From contig CAYOGE010000009.1 of assembly GCA_964403525.1 (NCBI GenBank), positions 31,601-95,600 on the forward strand: a stretch of DNA of 64,000 bases, read 5' to 3'. Shown piece by piece: positions 48,989-58,994 of the stretch. The translations under genes and the position numbers were made by a program. Each line of letters starts with the position of its first letter. Positions within the stretch are counted from its first letter, which is position 1. The notes under the pieces are model-generated. The model had not been told where the DNA came from. It ran no database searches and worked only from the letters and a program-made list of their open reading frames with translations. The stretch comes from JAJTGZ01 sp964403525. Lineage in GTDB: Bacteria; Planctomycetota; Phycisphaerae; Phycisphaerales; UBA1924.

Positions 48989-50590
48989 CTAGCACCCAAG
49001 CGGCGGCGTGAAGAACTCATCGATGAAGACGACGAAGTCGTTGTTGTCAAAGAGACCGTCTGCGCCCGCGACGCCCCCCTGGCTGCCAAGGTCTGCGAGG
49101 GGGTTGGCGTTGAAGAAGTAGTCGATGAAGACGATGAAGTCGTTGTTGTCGAGCGTGCGGTCAAACCCCGGGAGCCCCCCCTGGCGGCCGACGTCGGCGG
49201 GGCCGCACGGCTGGCAGGCGTCGATCACGCCGTCGTGGTTCGCGTCAAGGGCGGGGTTGGTGGCGAGCTCGCAATCATCGGCGATGCCGTTGGCGTTGCA
49301 GTCGGGCCCGGCGAGCTGACGGGGGACGAGCTTCCAGAGCTCGCCGGCGTTTGACGAGATGTAGCCGGGGCTGCGGACCCAGTAGATCTCGCCCAGGCCG
49401 TCGGTGCCGAAGCTGTCGATGTTGGTGATGGGGGCGAAGCCGGCGACGGCGAGCTCGGCGGCACGGTCGACCTGCGAGGCGTACGTGTTGGTCGCGCGGT
49501 TGTAGCGGATCGTCCAGACCTTGCTGTTGTAGTCGGCATAGATGTACGCGCCGCGCAGCTCGGGCATGGCGCAGCCGCGGTAGACCTCACCGCCGGTGAT
49601 TGAGATTCCGGTGGAGTGGGGGTAGTCGAGCAGGGGCGGGATGCCCGGGCCGAGCGCCGACGGGCAGCCTGAGAGCGTGGTCGCGATGCTCCCCTCGCGG
49701 CAGCGCCAGCCGAAGAAATAGGGCGTGGTAACAGGCGCGGTGGGCCAGGGGATCACGTCGATCTCCTCGCGGGCGCTCTGGCCGACGTCGCCGATGAACA
49801 GGTCGTGGGTGAGCGGGTCGAACGAGCACCGCCAGGGGTTGCGCAGGCCGAAGGCCCAGATTTCTTTCGCGTTCGTCGCCGAGGCGGCCCAGGGGTTGTC
49901 GGCGGGGATCTGGTAGTTCTTGTTGGCGTCGGCGGGGAAGCCGTCGTCGTCGGCGGTGCCGGGGATTCCGTCTGGCCCGTTGACGTCGAGTCGAAGGACC
50001 TTGCCGCGAAGGCCGAGGGCAGTGTTGGTGGTGTTCGAGGCGGCGTTGTCGGGGTCGTTCTCGCCGCCGTCACCGGTTGAAACATAGAGGAAGCCGTCCG
50101 GCCCGAAGCCCATCCACCCGGCACGGTGCTCCTTGCGCGTGTAGGGGATGCGCAGGATGATCTGCTCGCTCGTCGGGTCGGCGATGTTGGGGTCGGCGGC
50201 TGAGACCTTGTACCGGGCGATGACGAAGTCGGCCAGCGACGATGTGCCGGGGGTGTAGACGACGTAGAAGTAGCCGTTCTGCTGGTAGTTCGGGTGGAAC
50301 ACGACGCTGAGCAGGCCGTACTCGAGGTAGTTGACCGCTCCGGTGATCTTGCTGGCGAGGTTAATGAAGGGCGTCGCGCGGGCGGTGTTGGCGGGGATGT
50401 CAACGATGCGGATCTTGCCGGTCTGCTCGACGATGAAGATGCGAGAGGTGTCACCGGGTGCGTGGGTAACCTGAGTAGGCCGGTCGATGGCGGTGAGCAG
50501 CCGCTGGCTTGTGAGGGGCGGGTCGGCCGCGAGCGCAGCGCAGGGGGCGACAGCCAGGGCGAGGAGCGTGGCGATGGTGTGGGGGCGCAT
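48989..50590 (-). CDS. PQQ-type sugar dehydrogenase-like protein with GC dockerin
   Basis: The product is 533 residues from the ATG at 50588-50590. A signal peptide ending ALAAD is followed by a glucose/sorbosone dehydrogenase beta-propeller (about 25-430): VTHAPGDTSRIFIVEQTGKIRI, GLLSVVFHPNYQQNGYFYV, MGFGPDGFLYVSTGDGG, WAFGLRNPWRCSFDP and LFIGDVGQSAREEID. A Ca-binding stretch DCNANGIADDCE...DANHDGVIDACQ leads to the dockerin (about 466-533), which ends FFTPPLGC. It probably oxidises sugars outside the cell. Confidence 0.9.
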   Translation of the reverse strand: MRPHTIATLLALAVAPCAALAADPPLTSQRLLTAIDRPTQVTHAPGDTSRIFIVEQTGKIRIVDIPANTARATPFINLASKITGAVNYLEYGLLSVVFHPNYQQNGYFYVVYTPGTSSLADFVIARYKVSAADPNIADPTSEQIILRIPYTRKEHRAGWMGFGPDGFLYVSTGDGGENDPDNAASNTTNTALGLRGKVLRLDVNGPDGIPGTADDDGFPADANKNYQIPADNPWAASATNAKEIWAFGLRNPWRCSFDPLTHDLFIGDVGQSAREEIDVIPWPTAPVTTPYFFGWRCREGSIATTLSGCPSALGPGIPPLLDYPHSTGISITGGEVYRGCAMPELRGAYIYADYNSKVWTIRYNRATNTYASQVDRAAELAVAGFAPITNIDSFGTDGLGEIYWVRSPGYISSNAGELWKLVPRQLAGPDCNANGIADDCELATNPALDANHDGVIDACQPCGPADVGRQGGLPGFDRTLDNNDFIVFIDYFFNANPLADLGSQGGVAGADGLFDNNDFVVFIDEFFTPPLGC

Positions 50591-50740
50591 GGTGGACTTC
50601 CGGCGGGCGGTGACGCACACGAGGGGCTTCATCAGCATACCCGCGCTTGGGCCTACAACCATCGGGAAAAACGCGGGATGGCAAGGGCAGCGACGTTCAA
50701 CCGGCCCTGCTCGTGCGGCCGCGGCGACGCCCGCGGCAGC

Positions 50741-52405
50741 TCAGTTGGGGCAACCGGCAAAGAACGCGTCGATGAAAACGACGAAGTCGTTGTTGTCAAA
50801 GAACCCGTCGCTGCCGCTGATGCCCCCCTGCGAGCCAAGGTCCGCGAGGGGGTTCTGGTTGAAGAAGTAGTCGATGAAGACGATGAAGTCGTTGTTGTCG
50901 AGCAGACCGTCAGGGCCCGTGAGGCCGCCCTGACGGCCAAGGTCGGCTGGGCAAGGGGGGAGCGCGACGTTTCCCGAGAGCGTAACGGTGAAGGACGTCG
51001 TCTCGGGCGCATCGGTAACAAAGGTGATCGAGCCGGACTTGGGCCCTGTGCTCGACGTGTTCATCGTGACGGTGTGCGTGTTGCCGGCGCCGCCGGCGCT
51101 GTCGGTCTGCTGGACGCCGGCGCCGGTGACGGTGAAGGGGCCGGAGACGGTCATGGTGTAACGGAGCGCGGCGATGCCGTTGACGGTCCACTTGGCGGTG
51201 TCGCCGCTGTTGGTGATCGTGAGGCCGGTCGATGCGGGGGCGTTGACGCCGACGGTGCCGAAGGCGATGGAGGAAGAGGACGCCGAGAACTTGGCCGGAA
51301 CGCGGAAGTCGGCGATGACGGGCAGGTGCCCGCCGCTGGCGGCGCTGCTGACGAGCGCGGTCGCGATGACGTCTCCGACCATGGTGTTGCCGGACGTGCG
51401 GAGGGGCAGGCCGTAGCTGGCGCCGTCGTTGCCCCAGCTGCGGTACGAGTGGTTCGTGTCGTTCCAGGTAAAGGTCGAATAGGTCAGGTTCGTGTTGCCG
51501 ATGTAGTCAAGACCGACGCCGTCTTTGAGCCCCGCGCTGATGAGGATCTGGTCGTGCCGGTCGTCCATCTGGCTGACCTGGTCCTGGGTGTGGATGTAGC
51601 GGAAAGCGGAGTTGTTGTTCCAGTTGCCGGGCGACTTGATCGGGTCGAAGAACTGACCGGCGTTGTTGGCCTGCGACGCGACGAGCGCCTGGTACTCGGT
51701 GTCGGCGGAGTTCTGGACGTTGGTGTCGCCGGCGAGGATGAAGTTGTACCCGGCCGGGAGTGCGGTGCCGGCGCCGTTGGTGTCGTCGCCCTGGGCGTTG
51801 GTGCGGATGCGCTGGCACTCGATCAGCCGCCGTCCCGTGCTGTTGGTGCCGCCCTGCGCTTTGAGGTGGACCGAGTAGGCGGCGACGGTCGACTGCGGCG
51901 CCGAGTAGCCGACGGGCCGGAAGTCGTAGCGGCGCGTGTCGCGCGGCTGGTTGGATGTTGATGATGAGCCGATGGCGACGGTCGTGGTGCCGAGGTACTG
52001 CACCTTGCTGGTGCGGTAGAAGAAGGCGCTCTCGGTGTCGGCGCCGTCGAGGAAGGGGGCCGCGGCCCAATCACCGGGGCTGCCTGGGGCTGAGTTGAGA
52101 AGGTCTCGGAACGTGTTGACCGCGTTCTGGCCCGCGGTGAGCGCCGAAGCGCCCTGCGAACCGTTGCCGAACTCCTGGCCGATGAAGACATCAGGCGACA
52201 TTGACTTGCCCGCGAGGGCGAGCCCATTTGGAATGACGCCGTAGATCGCGGTCTTGAAATCACCGTCACGGGCATTGGCAAGCGGGCTGCCGCTGACGGT
52301 GTAGTTGGTGACGTTCCAGGTGCAGATGCGCAGCTGCGCTAGCGCCGGCGCAGCGGCGGCAAAGAAGACGGCGAGCGAGACTGCGGCGCGGCGTGTGTTG
52401 TGCAT
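50741..52405 (-). CDS. Endonuclease/exonuclease/phosphatase-fold protein with GC dockerin
   Basis: The product is 554 residues from the ATG at 52403-52405; the frame upstream is dockerin DNA of the next gene read in another frame. After a signal peptide (ALAQ) come EEP motifs: LRICTWNVTNY, DVFIGQEFG, AAYSVHLKAQGG, FILAGDTNVQ and GGHLPVIADF. A beta domain of the choice-of-anchor D type follows (FGTVGVNAPASTGLTITNSG). The dockerin ends FFAGCPN. It may be an extracellular nuclease or phosphodiesterase; the first motif WN rather than WNV/E details should be checked. Confidence 0.85.
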   Translation of the reverse strand: MHNTRRAAVSLAVFFAAAAPALAQLRICTWNVTNYTVSGSPLANARDGDFKTAIYGVIPNGLALAGKSMSPDVFIGQEFGNGSQGASALTAGQNAVNTFRDLLNSAPGSPGDWAAAPFLDGADTESAFFYRTSKVQYLGTTTVAIGSSSTSNQPRDTRRYDFRPVGYSAPQSTVAAYSVHLKAQGGTNSTGRRLIECQRIRTNAQGDDTNGAGTALPAGYNFILAGDTNVQNSADTEYQALVASQANNAGQFFDPIKSPGNWNNNSAFRYIHTQDQVSQMDDRHDQILISAGLKDGVGLDYIGNTNLTYSTFTWNDTNHSYRSWGNDGASYGLPLRTSGNTMVGDVIATALVSSAASGGHLPVIADFRVPAKFSASSSSIAFGTVGVNAPASTGLTITNSGDTAKWTVNGIAALRYTMTVSGPFTVTGAGVQQTDSAGGAGNTHTVTMNTSSTGPKSGSITFVTDAPETTSFTVTLSGNVALPPCPADLGRQGGLTGPDGLLDNNDFIVFIDYFFNQNPLADLGSQGGISGSDGFFDNNDFVVFIDAFFAGCPN

Positions 52406-52424
52406 GTGGGCCTTGTGGTTCGGT

Positions 52425-54698
52425 TTACTGCTGGTTGAAGAAGGCGTCGATGAAGACGATGAAGTCGTTGTTGTCGAGGGTGCCGTCGGGCGTGGTGACG
52501 CCGCCCTGACCGCCGACATCCGCGAGGGCGTTGTTGCCGGCAAAGAAGGCATCGATGAAAACGACAAAGTCGTTGTTGTCGTAGCGGCCGTCCCCGGGGG
52601 CGACGCCCCCCTGGCTGCCGACGTCGGCGACGGGGCGGGCGGGCAGCAGCAGCATCGCGACGTTGTACGACTCGTCGGTGCCGCTGCCGCCGGGCAGGGT
52701 GGGGTCGGCGTACTGGCCGTTGGTGTTGGCGTCGTAGACGATGCGGGCGCGGAAGACCAGCGCGCCCAGGGTCAGCGGTGAGCCGTACGGCAGGGTCGCT
52801 GCGTTCATGCCGGCGAGCGGCCCTGGGACGGTGCTCGACGACCAGATGGTGCCGGAGTCGATCGAGTCGCTGTCGGCGACGGAGAAGAACTGCACCTGGT
52901 AGTTGCGGGCGCTGTTGAGCCCGGGCAGGATGGTGTTGAGCTCGGCGATCAGCTCAAGCCGGTAGCCGTTGGTCGCGCGGTTGAGGTTCGCCTTCAGCAG
53001 GGCGAGGGTGTTGCGGTGGCCCTGACCGGAGCTGTCGCGCAGCTGCACGCCGGACATGAAGTAGATGTTGCCCGATGAATCCATGGCCGGCGCGCTGAGC
53101 GAGGGGCCGGTGGTGACACCGGGCGAAACCTCGCTGGCGAGGCAGAGCAGGCCGATGGGCGTCGCGTCAACGACGCCGTCGTTCTCACCGGCGTCGCCGG
53201 TGCCGGGGATGCCGTCTGCGCCGTTGTCGCCGTAGACGGCCTTGGCCAGGCCGCCCGCGGCGCCGGCGCTGTTGCCGGTGTGGGCGGCGAGGGTCCACGA
53301 GACGGCCTGCGTGGTCGCGTTCACGCGGGCGACGGCGATGTAGTTGTTCAGGCCCGCGGGCACGGCGGCGCTGGCGGCGGAGGCCGTCGCTGCCATGAGC
53401 AGGTCACCACCGGGAAGGACCGTCGTGGCGACGGGACCGTTGGGGCCGCGGTAGACGGTCTGGCTGTGGTAGTTGGTGAACTCCTGATTCTCCGGCGAGC
53501 CGAAGGCCGCGGAGGGGTCGAAGTTGTCGTCAAGGTCGATGAGCTGGCCGACGCCCGCGGGCATCTCAACGCGGAGGGTGCCGCTGGGGGCACCGTTGCT
53601 CAGCAGCGACCAGACGCTGATGCCGCGCGTCTTGGTGGTGCTCGATGCGCGGCTGAGGATGGCGGCGGTGCCCAGACGCGTGCCGGTGCCCAGCGGCGCG
53701 AAGACGCCGGGTGAGAAGCTGAGCGTGCCACGCGCCGACACGCCGGCGCCCAGGTGCGTGGTGGTTGAAGTAAGGATGTTCGCCGTGCCCTCGTAGAGGA
53801 AGTTGTTGGCCAGATCGGCGCCGAGGGTGACAGGGCGGCCGGCGAGGAGGCTGGGGATGAGCGTCGGCGTGGTCTGCGTGGTGGGCGTGCTGCCGACGAT
53901 GCGTGTGGCGGCGGTGTCGACGCCGCCTGACTCGCTGAGCATGTTGACGGTCGCCGAAGAACGGGCGGAGGTGTCGAGGCGGAAGGTCTTCTTGTTGCTG
54001 ATGGGGTTGGGGCCGGAGAGCCCCACGCCGTCACCGAGCGCGACGAGGTTGCCGGCGGGATCGATCATGCCCAGGCCGAGGGTGGAGTTGGCCGACTGGG
54101 TGGACGTCTTGTTCGTGGCGGCGACGGTGCGTGAAACGTACACGCGCCCGGGGTACTGCGGAGCGAGGCTGACGATGGAGGCGATGAGGTTGTTCTCGTC
54201 GTCGCTGTTGCCGAAGACGCCGTCGGGCCCGCCGCTGAACTCAAGGAAGGCGACGCCGAACGACTGCATGGGGATCGAGGAGACGCTGAGCGAGGGCGGC
54301 GCGGTGTTGCGCGACGCGTGCACGCCGGGGCCCGGCGTGCTCCAGTTGAGGTAGGAGGAGCGGTAGGGTGCGCCGATGGGCGTCATGACCGACGACGCGA
54401 CGGTCGACGCGATGAGGTGGTTGTACCACGTCGGGTTGGTCGACGAGCTGGCCTTGACGATCGGACCCAGCCTGAAGCGGTTGCCCCAGGACGAGGTCTT
54501 GAGCGGGAGGTCGACGGTGTAGTTGTTGATCTGCTCGCTGGTTGTGCCGACGGCGTAGGCGCTTACGGCGTCGCCGGGCAGGCCGGGCACGGCGGAGACA
54601 GAGTCTTGCGCCAGCGCGGGGGCGGCCACCGCGCAGCCGGCGAGCGCGGCGATGACGGTGGGGTGCAGGCCGGTGGGCAACAGATGGGTGGCCTTCAT
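52425..54698 (-). CDS. Large exported protein with GC-type dockerin, no terminal Cys
   Basis: The product is 757 residues from the ATG at 54696-54698. A signal peptide ends ALAQD (about 31). The long body is Ser/Thr/Gly-rich and contains Ca-binding-like loops (GGPDGVFGNSDDEN, DNGADGIPGTGDAGENDG). The duplicated dockerin is present (DNNDFVVFIDAFFAGN, DNNDFIVFIDAFF) but ends FFNQQ, lacking the usual GC pair. Family of the body not recognised. Confidence 0.83.
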   Translation of the reverse strand: MKATHLLPTGLHPTVIAALAGCAVAAPALAQDSVSAVPGLPGDAVSAYAVGTTSEQINNYTVDLPLKTSSWGNRFRLGPIVKASSSTNPTWYNHLIASTVASSVMTPIGAPYRSSYLNWSTPGPGVHASRNTAPPSLSVSSIPMQSFGVAFLEFSGGPDGVFGNSDDENNLIASIVSLAPQYPGRVYVSRTVAATNKTSTQSANSTLGLGMIDPAGNLVALGDGVGLSGPNPISNKKTFRLDTSARSSATVNMLSESGGVDTAATRIVGSTPTTQTTPTLIPSLLAGRPVTLGADLANNFLYEGTANILTSTTTHLGAGVSARGTLSFSPGVFAPLGTGTRLGTAAILSRASSTTKTRGISVWSLLSNGAPSGTLRVEMPAGVGQLIDLDDNFDPSAAFGSPENQEFTNYHSQTVYRGPNGPVATTVLPGGDLLMAATASAASAAVPAGLNNYIAVARVNATTQAVSWTLAAHTGNSAGAAGGLAKAVYGDNGADGIPGTGDAGENDGVVDATPIGLLCLASEVSPGVTTGPSLSAPAMDSSGNIYFMSGVQLRDSSGQGHRNTLALLKANLNRATNGYRLELIAELNTILPGLNSARNYQVQFFSVADSDSIDSGTIWSSSTVPGPLAGMNAATLPYGSPLTLGALVFRARIVYDANTNGQYADPTLPGGSGTDESYNVAMLLLPARPVADVGSQGGVAPGDGRYDNNDFVVFIDAFFAGNNALADVGGQGGVTTPDGTLDNNDFIVFIDAFFNQQ

Positions 54699-54833
54699 GC
54701 TGAAGCTGTCTCCGGGAAAGTGCAACGTCATCGGACCGCCGCAACCGCCCCTACGGCTGGCTGGGCAGTGGCGTTCCAAAGTGATCGCCAAGGCCGGCGG
54801 CGGCCCTCTGGTTAGAGTGTAATCCAAACTGGG

Positions 54834-55451
54834 TCAGCGGCCAGTATTGCCGCCGGTTCGGGCAACCCGTTCCTGCGTCTTGAGCAGCATCCGGTGGAGG
54901 TATTCACCCCATTTTGGGTCGGTTTCCTGCAAAAGAGCCTTGCGGATGCGTTCGAGGGTGACGTCTGAATAACTGTCGCGGAGCTGGTCGACCTCGACGG
55001 ATTTTTTCAGCGCGGGGAGGTAGTTGGGGTCGCGCTCGAGTGCGCGGGTGTAGAAGTCGGCCGCGTCGGGGAGCCAGCCGAGCTGCTGCACCTGCAGGCC
55101 CAGCGCGAAGTACGCGCGCGGGTCTTTCGCGTCGAGCGAGGCGGCCATGTTCCAGGCCTCGGCCGACTCGGCGAGCCGCTTCTGGCGGCTGCACAGAACG
55201 CCGAGGTTGTACCACGCGAAGGCGTCCTGCGGGTAGAGGGTGACCGCCTGCTTGTAGAGGTTGATCGCGTCATCGATCTGGTTGTTGGCGGTGTACTCAA
55301 CGGCCTTGGCGATCAGGCGCTCGGACTGGAGGCGGCGCTCTTCCAGCGCCTGGGCCGCGTTGGCCGGCGCGGGGGGCGTGCTGGCGCAGGCGCCCAAGGC
55401 GAGGATGAGTCCGGCGGCGGGGCCCAGGAGCAGTCTGGTGTAGAGGGTCAT
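54834..55451 (-). CDS. TPR lipoprotein, possible pilotin
   Basis: The product is 205 residues. The signal ends in a lipobox (LALGAC, Cys about residue 22). Three to four TPR units follow (AVEYTANNQIDDAINLYKQAV, AFAWYNLGVLCSRQKRLAES, RAYFALGLQVQQLGWLPDAA). Its ATG overlaps the stop of the GspM-like gene (ATGA), so it belongs to the pseudopilin operon. TPR lipoproteins such as PilF/PilW assist secretin assembly; that role is inferred. Confidence 0.82.
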   Translation of the reverse strand: MTLYTRLLLGPAAGLILALGACASTPPAPANAAQALEERRLQSERLIAKAVEYTANNQIDDAINLYKQAVTLYPQDAFAWYNLGVLCSRQKRLAESAEAWNMAASLDAKDPRAYFALGLQVQQLGWLPDAADFYTRALERDPNYLPALKKSVEVDQLRDSYSDVTLERIRKALLQETDPKWGEYLHRMLLKTQERVARTGGNTGR

Positions 55452-56038
55452 GAGACGCGTTCCCAGCGGGTGAAGGTGACGGAGAGGTTCCACCCCGGGC
55501 GGCCGTCGGTGCCGTCGCCGGGTGAGAAGTCGACGCGGTTGATCTGAACGCCGGGCTGCTCCGCGGTGACGCGCTTGAGCCAGGTGAAGATCGGGTCGGC
55601 GGGCTGGTTGTTGAGCTTGAAGTCGTAGCGCTTGCGCTTGAGGTTCTTCGCGCCGCCGCTCCCCCGCGGGTCGTCGCCCTCGGTCACGTTGCCCACAACG
55701 AGCCCGAGCCCGGTGGCGATGCGGGTGATGTTGTCGGCCATGCGCGCATCCGGCGCCGACCGGTCACCGCCGCCGATCGCCTCGTCGGCGGCCTTGATCG
55801 CCTTGATCTTGTCGACCTCGACCTTGATGCTGTCGTACTGGGCGCGACGGTTGGCAAGGGTGGTCTCGGCCGAGACGCGCCGGAAGAGGTTCGTGCCGGT
55901 GTAGATCAGCGCGGCGACAACAGTGATCGCCCCGAGGTAGATCAGCCAGCGGGGGCGGTTGGTGCGCGCTGCACCCGAGGCCGCCGAAGTGAGGACGGCG
56001 CGCGAGTCTTCAGAAAGAACGGCCGGTCGTTCGATCAC
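55448..56038 (-). CDS. GspM/PilO-like inner membrane component
   Basis: The product is 196 residues: a short cytoplasmic start, one membrane helix (about 31-52, WLIYLGAITVVAALIYTGTNL), a coiled-coil-like stretch (TLANRRAQYDSIKVEVDKIK) and a small periplasmic domain. Size, topology and position after the GspL-like gene match GspM. It overlaps both neighbours by four bases. Confidence 0.7.
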   Translation of the reverse strand: MIERPAVLSEDSRAVLTSAASGAARTNRPRWLIYLGAITVVAALIYTGTNLFRRVSAETTLANRRAQYDSIKVEVDKIKAIKAADEAIGGGDRSAPDARMADNITRIATGLGLVVGNVTEGDDPRGSGGAKNLKRKRYDFKLNNQPADPIFTWLKRVTAEQPGVQINRVDFSPGDGTDGRPGWNLSVTFTRWERVS

Positions 56039-58029
56039 GGGCGTGCCTCCTTCTTCGGCTCGGCGGGCGGGGGTGACGACGGGGGCGGGGGAGGTGTGGC
56101 GGGCGGCTGCGTGCCGGGCGCCGGCTCGGGAACCGGGGCGGGGTCAGTAGCGGGCGCGGGCGCCGGAGCAGACGAGGGCGTACCGGCGGGCGTCGCGTGC
56201 GGCTCCGCGGAGCCGGGCTCATCGGGCTCGGTGGGCGAGGGCGCAGCGCCCGGACCGGTGTCGAGCATCGGCGAGGCGGGCGCAGCGGCATCGTGTCCCG
56301 GACCGGTGAGCGCCTCGGGCTTGGTCACCGGGGCTTTGACATCGACAAACTGACCGGCCATGTTCCAGTCGCGCCGCTCGGCGTTGCCGGTGCGGATGTG
56401 CTTGCCGTCCCACTTCACCTCGCGCTTGGCCCCAAGGTGGATCTCGGCCAGCTTGTCCTTGACCGTCGGCCCCTGATCACCCTCCAGCGGGACCGACAGC
56501 TCGAAGCGCGAGAGGATGCCCAGCGAGTTGATCTGCAGCGTCTTGAGGCGCACGTCCGGGACCGTGGCGAGCACCAGCAGCACGCGCTGGGCCTCGGCGA
56601 GGATCGGCTCTTCGTCCTTCTGGTCCGTCCGCGCCCGCTCCATCTCGATGCGCTTGCTCTTGAGCAGCAGCGACGGCGCCTCGTCCTTCAGCGCCGTCGG
56701 TGCGACGGACGCGACGGACTTGAGCAGCTCGGTCTGGTCGTTCATCAGCGCTTCGGCCTGGGCCTGCACCTCGCCGATGCTCTTGCCGATCCGCCACCCG
56801 ACGACCGCGACTGCGCCGGCGGCAACAACAAGCGCCAGCCCCGCCCACCTGTGGAGCTTGCGGTCCGCCGCGCCGGGACGGCTGGAGAGTTCGGTCAGGC
56901 TCAGGCGCGGGTCGACCGCCGCCGCGGGGGCGCTGGCGGGGCCGATGCCGTTCTCAAGTTCCATCAGACGCTGCACCGTCTTGCCGCAGGCGTCCCGGTC
57001 GACGGTCGCGTGCACGGCGGCGCCGGGCCAGTGCTTGCCGAGCCCGGCCCCGACGGCGGCGAGCCCCGACATCTCGGGGAGACCAAACTCAGACCCGGCG
57101 CACGCGGTGTTGTCGGGCCCGATGACGGCGATCCGCGCCGGCGCGTGCCCCAGCTGCACCGACCAGCCGATCCAGTCGCTGGCGATGCGCCCGATATCGG
57201 CGCGGACGACCTCGATCGTTTCTACGCCGGGGTGGCCGTCCCTGGGCGGGGCGTCGTGCGCTGCGCCGGCCAGGCGGAGCCCGGGCCGCGAAGCCGGCTC
57301 GAGGGTTTCGTCCTCGCGCGCCCGCTCGGTGTGAAGGTTGATGCTCCCGCCTGCCAGGAGCGTGCCGCGCTGCGACCACGCCCACGTGAGCAGCCCGGAA
57401 GCATCGATGGTGACAACAGCGCCCACGGGCTCGCTCGCGGCCACCACGCGCGCGTCGTCGTCGCGCTGGTCGGCGGCGGCTGGGTCCCAAGCGAGGGCGA
57501 TGGCGTGCCAGATCGAGCAGACGCGGCGCACCACGATGTCTCGCTTGTCCAGCTCGTCCAGCAGCACGCGCACCGGCAGATCGGCGACCGTGACCAGCGC
57601 CAACCGCTGCCGGCCGGTCTCCGGTTCAGAGACGGTCACGTCGGAGAGGCCCTGCACAGAGGTGTCGGTGCCGGGCGACGCCTCGGCGAGCCAAGAGAGG
57701 GCGACGCCCCCTTCTTCGTCAGACCCGGTGGCGATCGCGTCGCGCACCGTCGCCCGGATCGCGGCCTCGTCCGCGCTGGGGGCCGCGAGCCACTGGCAGG
57801 TTGAACCCTGCGCATCGAGCACCACCGTGAGCTGGCCCGGGCCGGGCGCGTTCTTGAGCTGCGCCGCCGTCCACTCCGCGGCGGCGGCGATCGTCGCGAG
57901 GGGCTCCTCAGCGGCACGCTTGCCGTGCGGCGCCTGCCACGCAGCCGCCCCGCGCAGGTGGAACAGGCGCAGGCCCGTGATGGCCCCGCCGGCACAGTCG
58001 CGTTGAACGTAGAGGGCCGCGGCCGTCAC
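56035..58029 (-). CDS. GspL/PilM-like inner membrane component with Pro-rich tail
   Basis: The product is 664 residues. The N-terminal about 390 residues resemble the actin-like cytoplasmic domain of GspL/PilM (TVVLDAQGSTCQWLAAP, VVTIDASGLLTWAWSQRGTLL, IAVIGPDN). One membrane helix lies near 400-420 (WAGLALVVAAGAVAVVGW), followed by a coiled coil, a periplasmic ferredoxin-like part and an unusual tail of about 90 Pro/Ala residues. Assigned by position and architecture. Confidence 0.72.
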   Translation of the reverse strand: MTAAALYVQRDCAGGAITGLRLFHLRGAAAWQAPHGKRAAEEPLATIAAAAEWTAAQLKNAPGPGQLTVVLDAQGSTCQWLAAPSADEAAIRATVRDAIATGSDEEGGVALSWLAEASPGTDTSVQGLSDVTVSEPETGRQRLALVTVADLPVRVLLDELDKRDIVVRRVCSIWHAIALAWDPAAADQRDDDARVVAASEPVGAVVTIDASGLLTWAWSQRGTLLAGGSINLHTERAREDETLEPASRPGLRLAGAAHDAPPRDGHPGVETIEVVRADIGRIASDWIGWSVQLGHAPARIAVIGPDNTACAGSEFGLPEMSGLAAVGAGLGKHWPGAAVHATVDRDACGKTVQRLMELENGIGPASAPAAAVDPRLSLTELSSRPGAADRKLHRWAGLALVVAAGAVAVVGWRIGKSIGEVQAQAEALMNDQTELLKSVASVAPTALKDEAPSLLLKSKRIEMERARTDQKDEEPILAEAQRVLLVLATVPDVRLKTLQINSLGILSRFELSVPLEGDQGPTVKDKLAEIHLGAKREVKWDGKHIRTGNAERRDWNMAGQFVDVKAPVTKPEALTGPGHDAAAPASPMLDTGPGAAPSPTEPDEPGSAEPHATPAGTPSSAPAPAPATDPAPVPEPAPGTQPPATPPPPPSSPPPAEPKKEARP

Positions 58030-58796
58030 TTCGAACCCTTCTCGCCCTTTTCGAGCTTCTCGTACTTGCCGCCGTCGGGAGAATCGGGGTCGTACTGGGC
58101 GGCGGCCTTGTCGTCACCGCGGGCCTTGGCCTCTTTGTAGCGTTCGGCGTTCCGCTGCGCGCGGGCCGCGGCGTCGCCACCGGTAATCGCGCCCGGCACG
58201 GCGCCCGACGACACCGAGCGCACGCCCGGAACGCCGTTGGCGCCGTTGCGTGCAGCGGCCGCCGCGGCCGACGCCGGGTCAACGAGCGTCAGCGCGGGGC
58301 GCTGGCGCGGCGCGAGGTCGATCTTGGTCTCCACCTCGCCCTGCTTCACCTTGATGAACTGCTTGTCGATCTCAACGATCTCGACGTCGTCAATCCGCTG
58401 CCCCTCCGCCATCAGCTGCTGCTTGTCGCTGACGGCGACGATGGCGCGCTTGTAGGTGCTCGACATGATCGCGCCCAGGTAACGCCAGGCGTCAAGGCCG
58501 GTCGGGGCGGCCGCGACGGGCTGATCGGGCGTCACCGGCTCGACCGGGACGGGCTGGTTCTTCACCGGGCCCGCAACGGCGTTGATCGCGCTGGCCAGCA
58601 TCGTGGTATCGATCTCGACCTTGGGCGCAGCGGCCTCGGGCGGCTTCACCGGCACCGGCGGCGCATCGGCAGGGCCGGGCGCCTCGGCGTGGGTCGTGCC
58701 GAGCGGCGCGAACGCAGCAACGGCCGCGCCGAGGACGAGCACGGCGGCGATGACCTGGACTCTGCGTGTGATCGAACGGGCTTTGACGCGGTCCAT
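58026..58796 (-). CDS. GspC/PilP-like component
   Basis: The product is 256 residues with a G-rich site before the ATG at 58794-58796. An N-terminal signal anchor (VQVIAAVLVLGAAVAAFA) is followed by a Pro/Ala linker and a compact segment RYLGAIMSSTYKRAIVAVSD leading to QLMAEGQRIDDVEIVEID and FIKVKQGEVETKIDL, which has the shape of the GspC HR domain or PilP. The tail is charged. In secretion systems this part contacts the secretin. Confidence 0.6.
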   Translation of the reverse strand: MDRVKARSITRRVQVIAAVLVLGAAVAAFAPLGTTHAEAPGPADAPPVPVKPPEAAAPKVEIDTTMLASAINAVAGPVKNQPVPVEPVTPDQPVAAAPTGLDAWRYLGAIMSSTYKRAIVAVSDKQQLMAEGQRIDDVEIVEIDKQFIKVKQGEVETKIDLAPRQRPALTLVDPASAAAAAARNGANGVPGVRSVSSGAVPGAITGGDAAARAQRNAERYKEAKARGDDKAAAQYDPDSPDGGKYEKLEKGEKGSK

Positions 58797-58994
58797 ACGG
58801 GGGTCCCCCGGGGGGGCGTGAACGGAGGGAGTGAACAAAGGGCGTGGACAGGAAGCGTGGCCGGAGAAGGTACGTCTATCGGCGGTGCACGTCCTGCTTC
58901 CGCAACGAGCGGGGGAGGGGTTTCACCGCCGTGCAACTCGACCGCAGATTGTTGGAGCGTCGCCGCCCCGGCACGCGCGGGCAACCAGGGGGCA

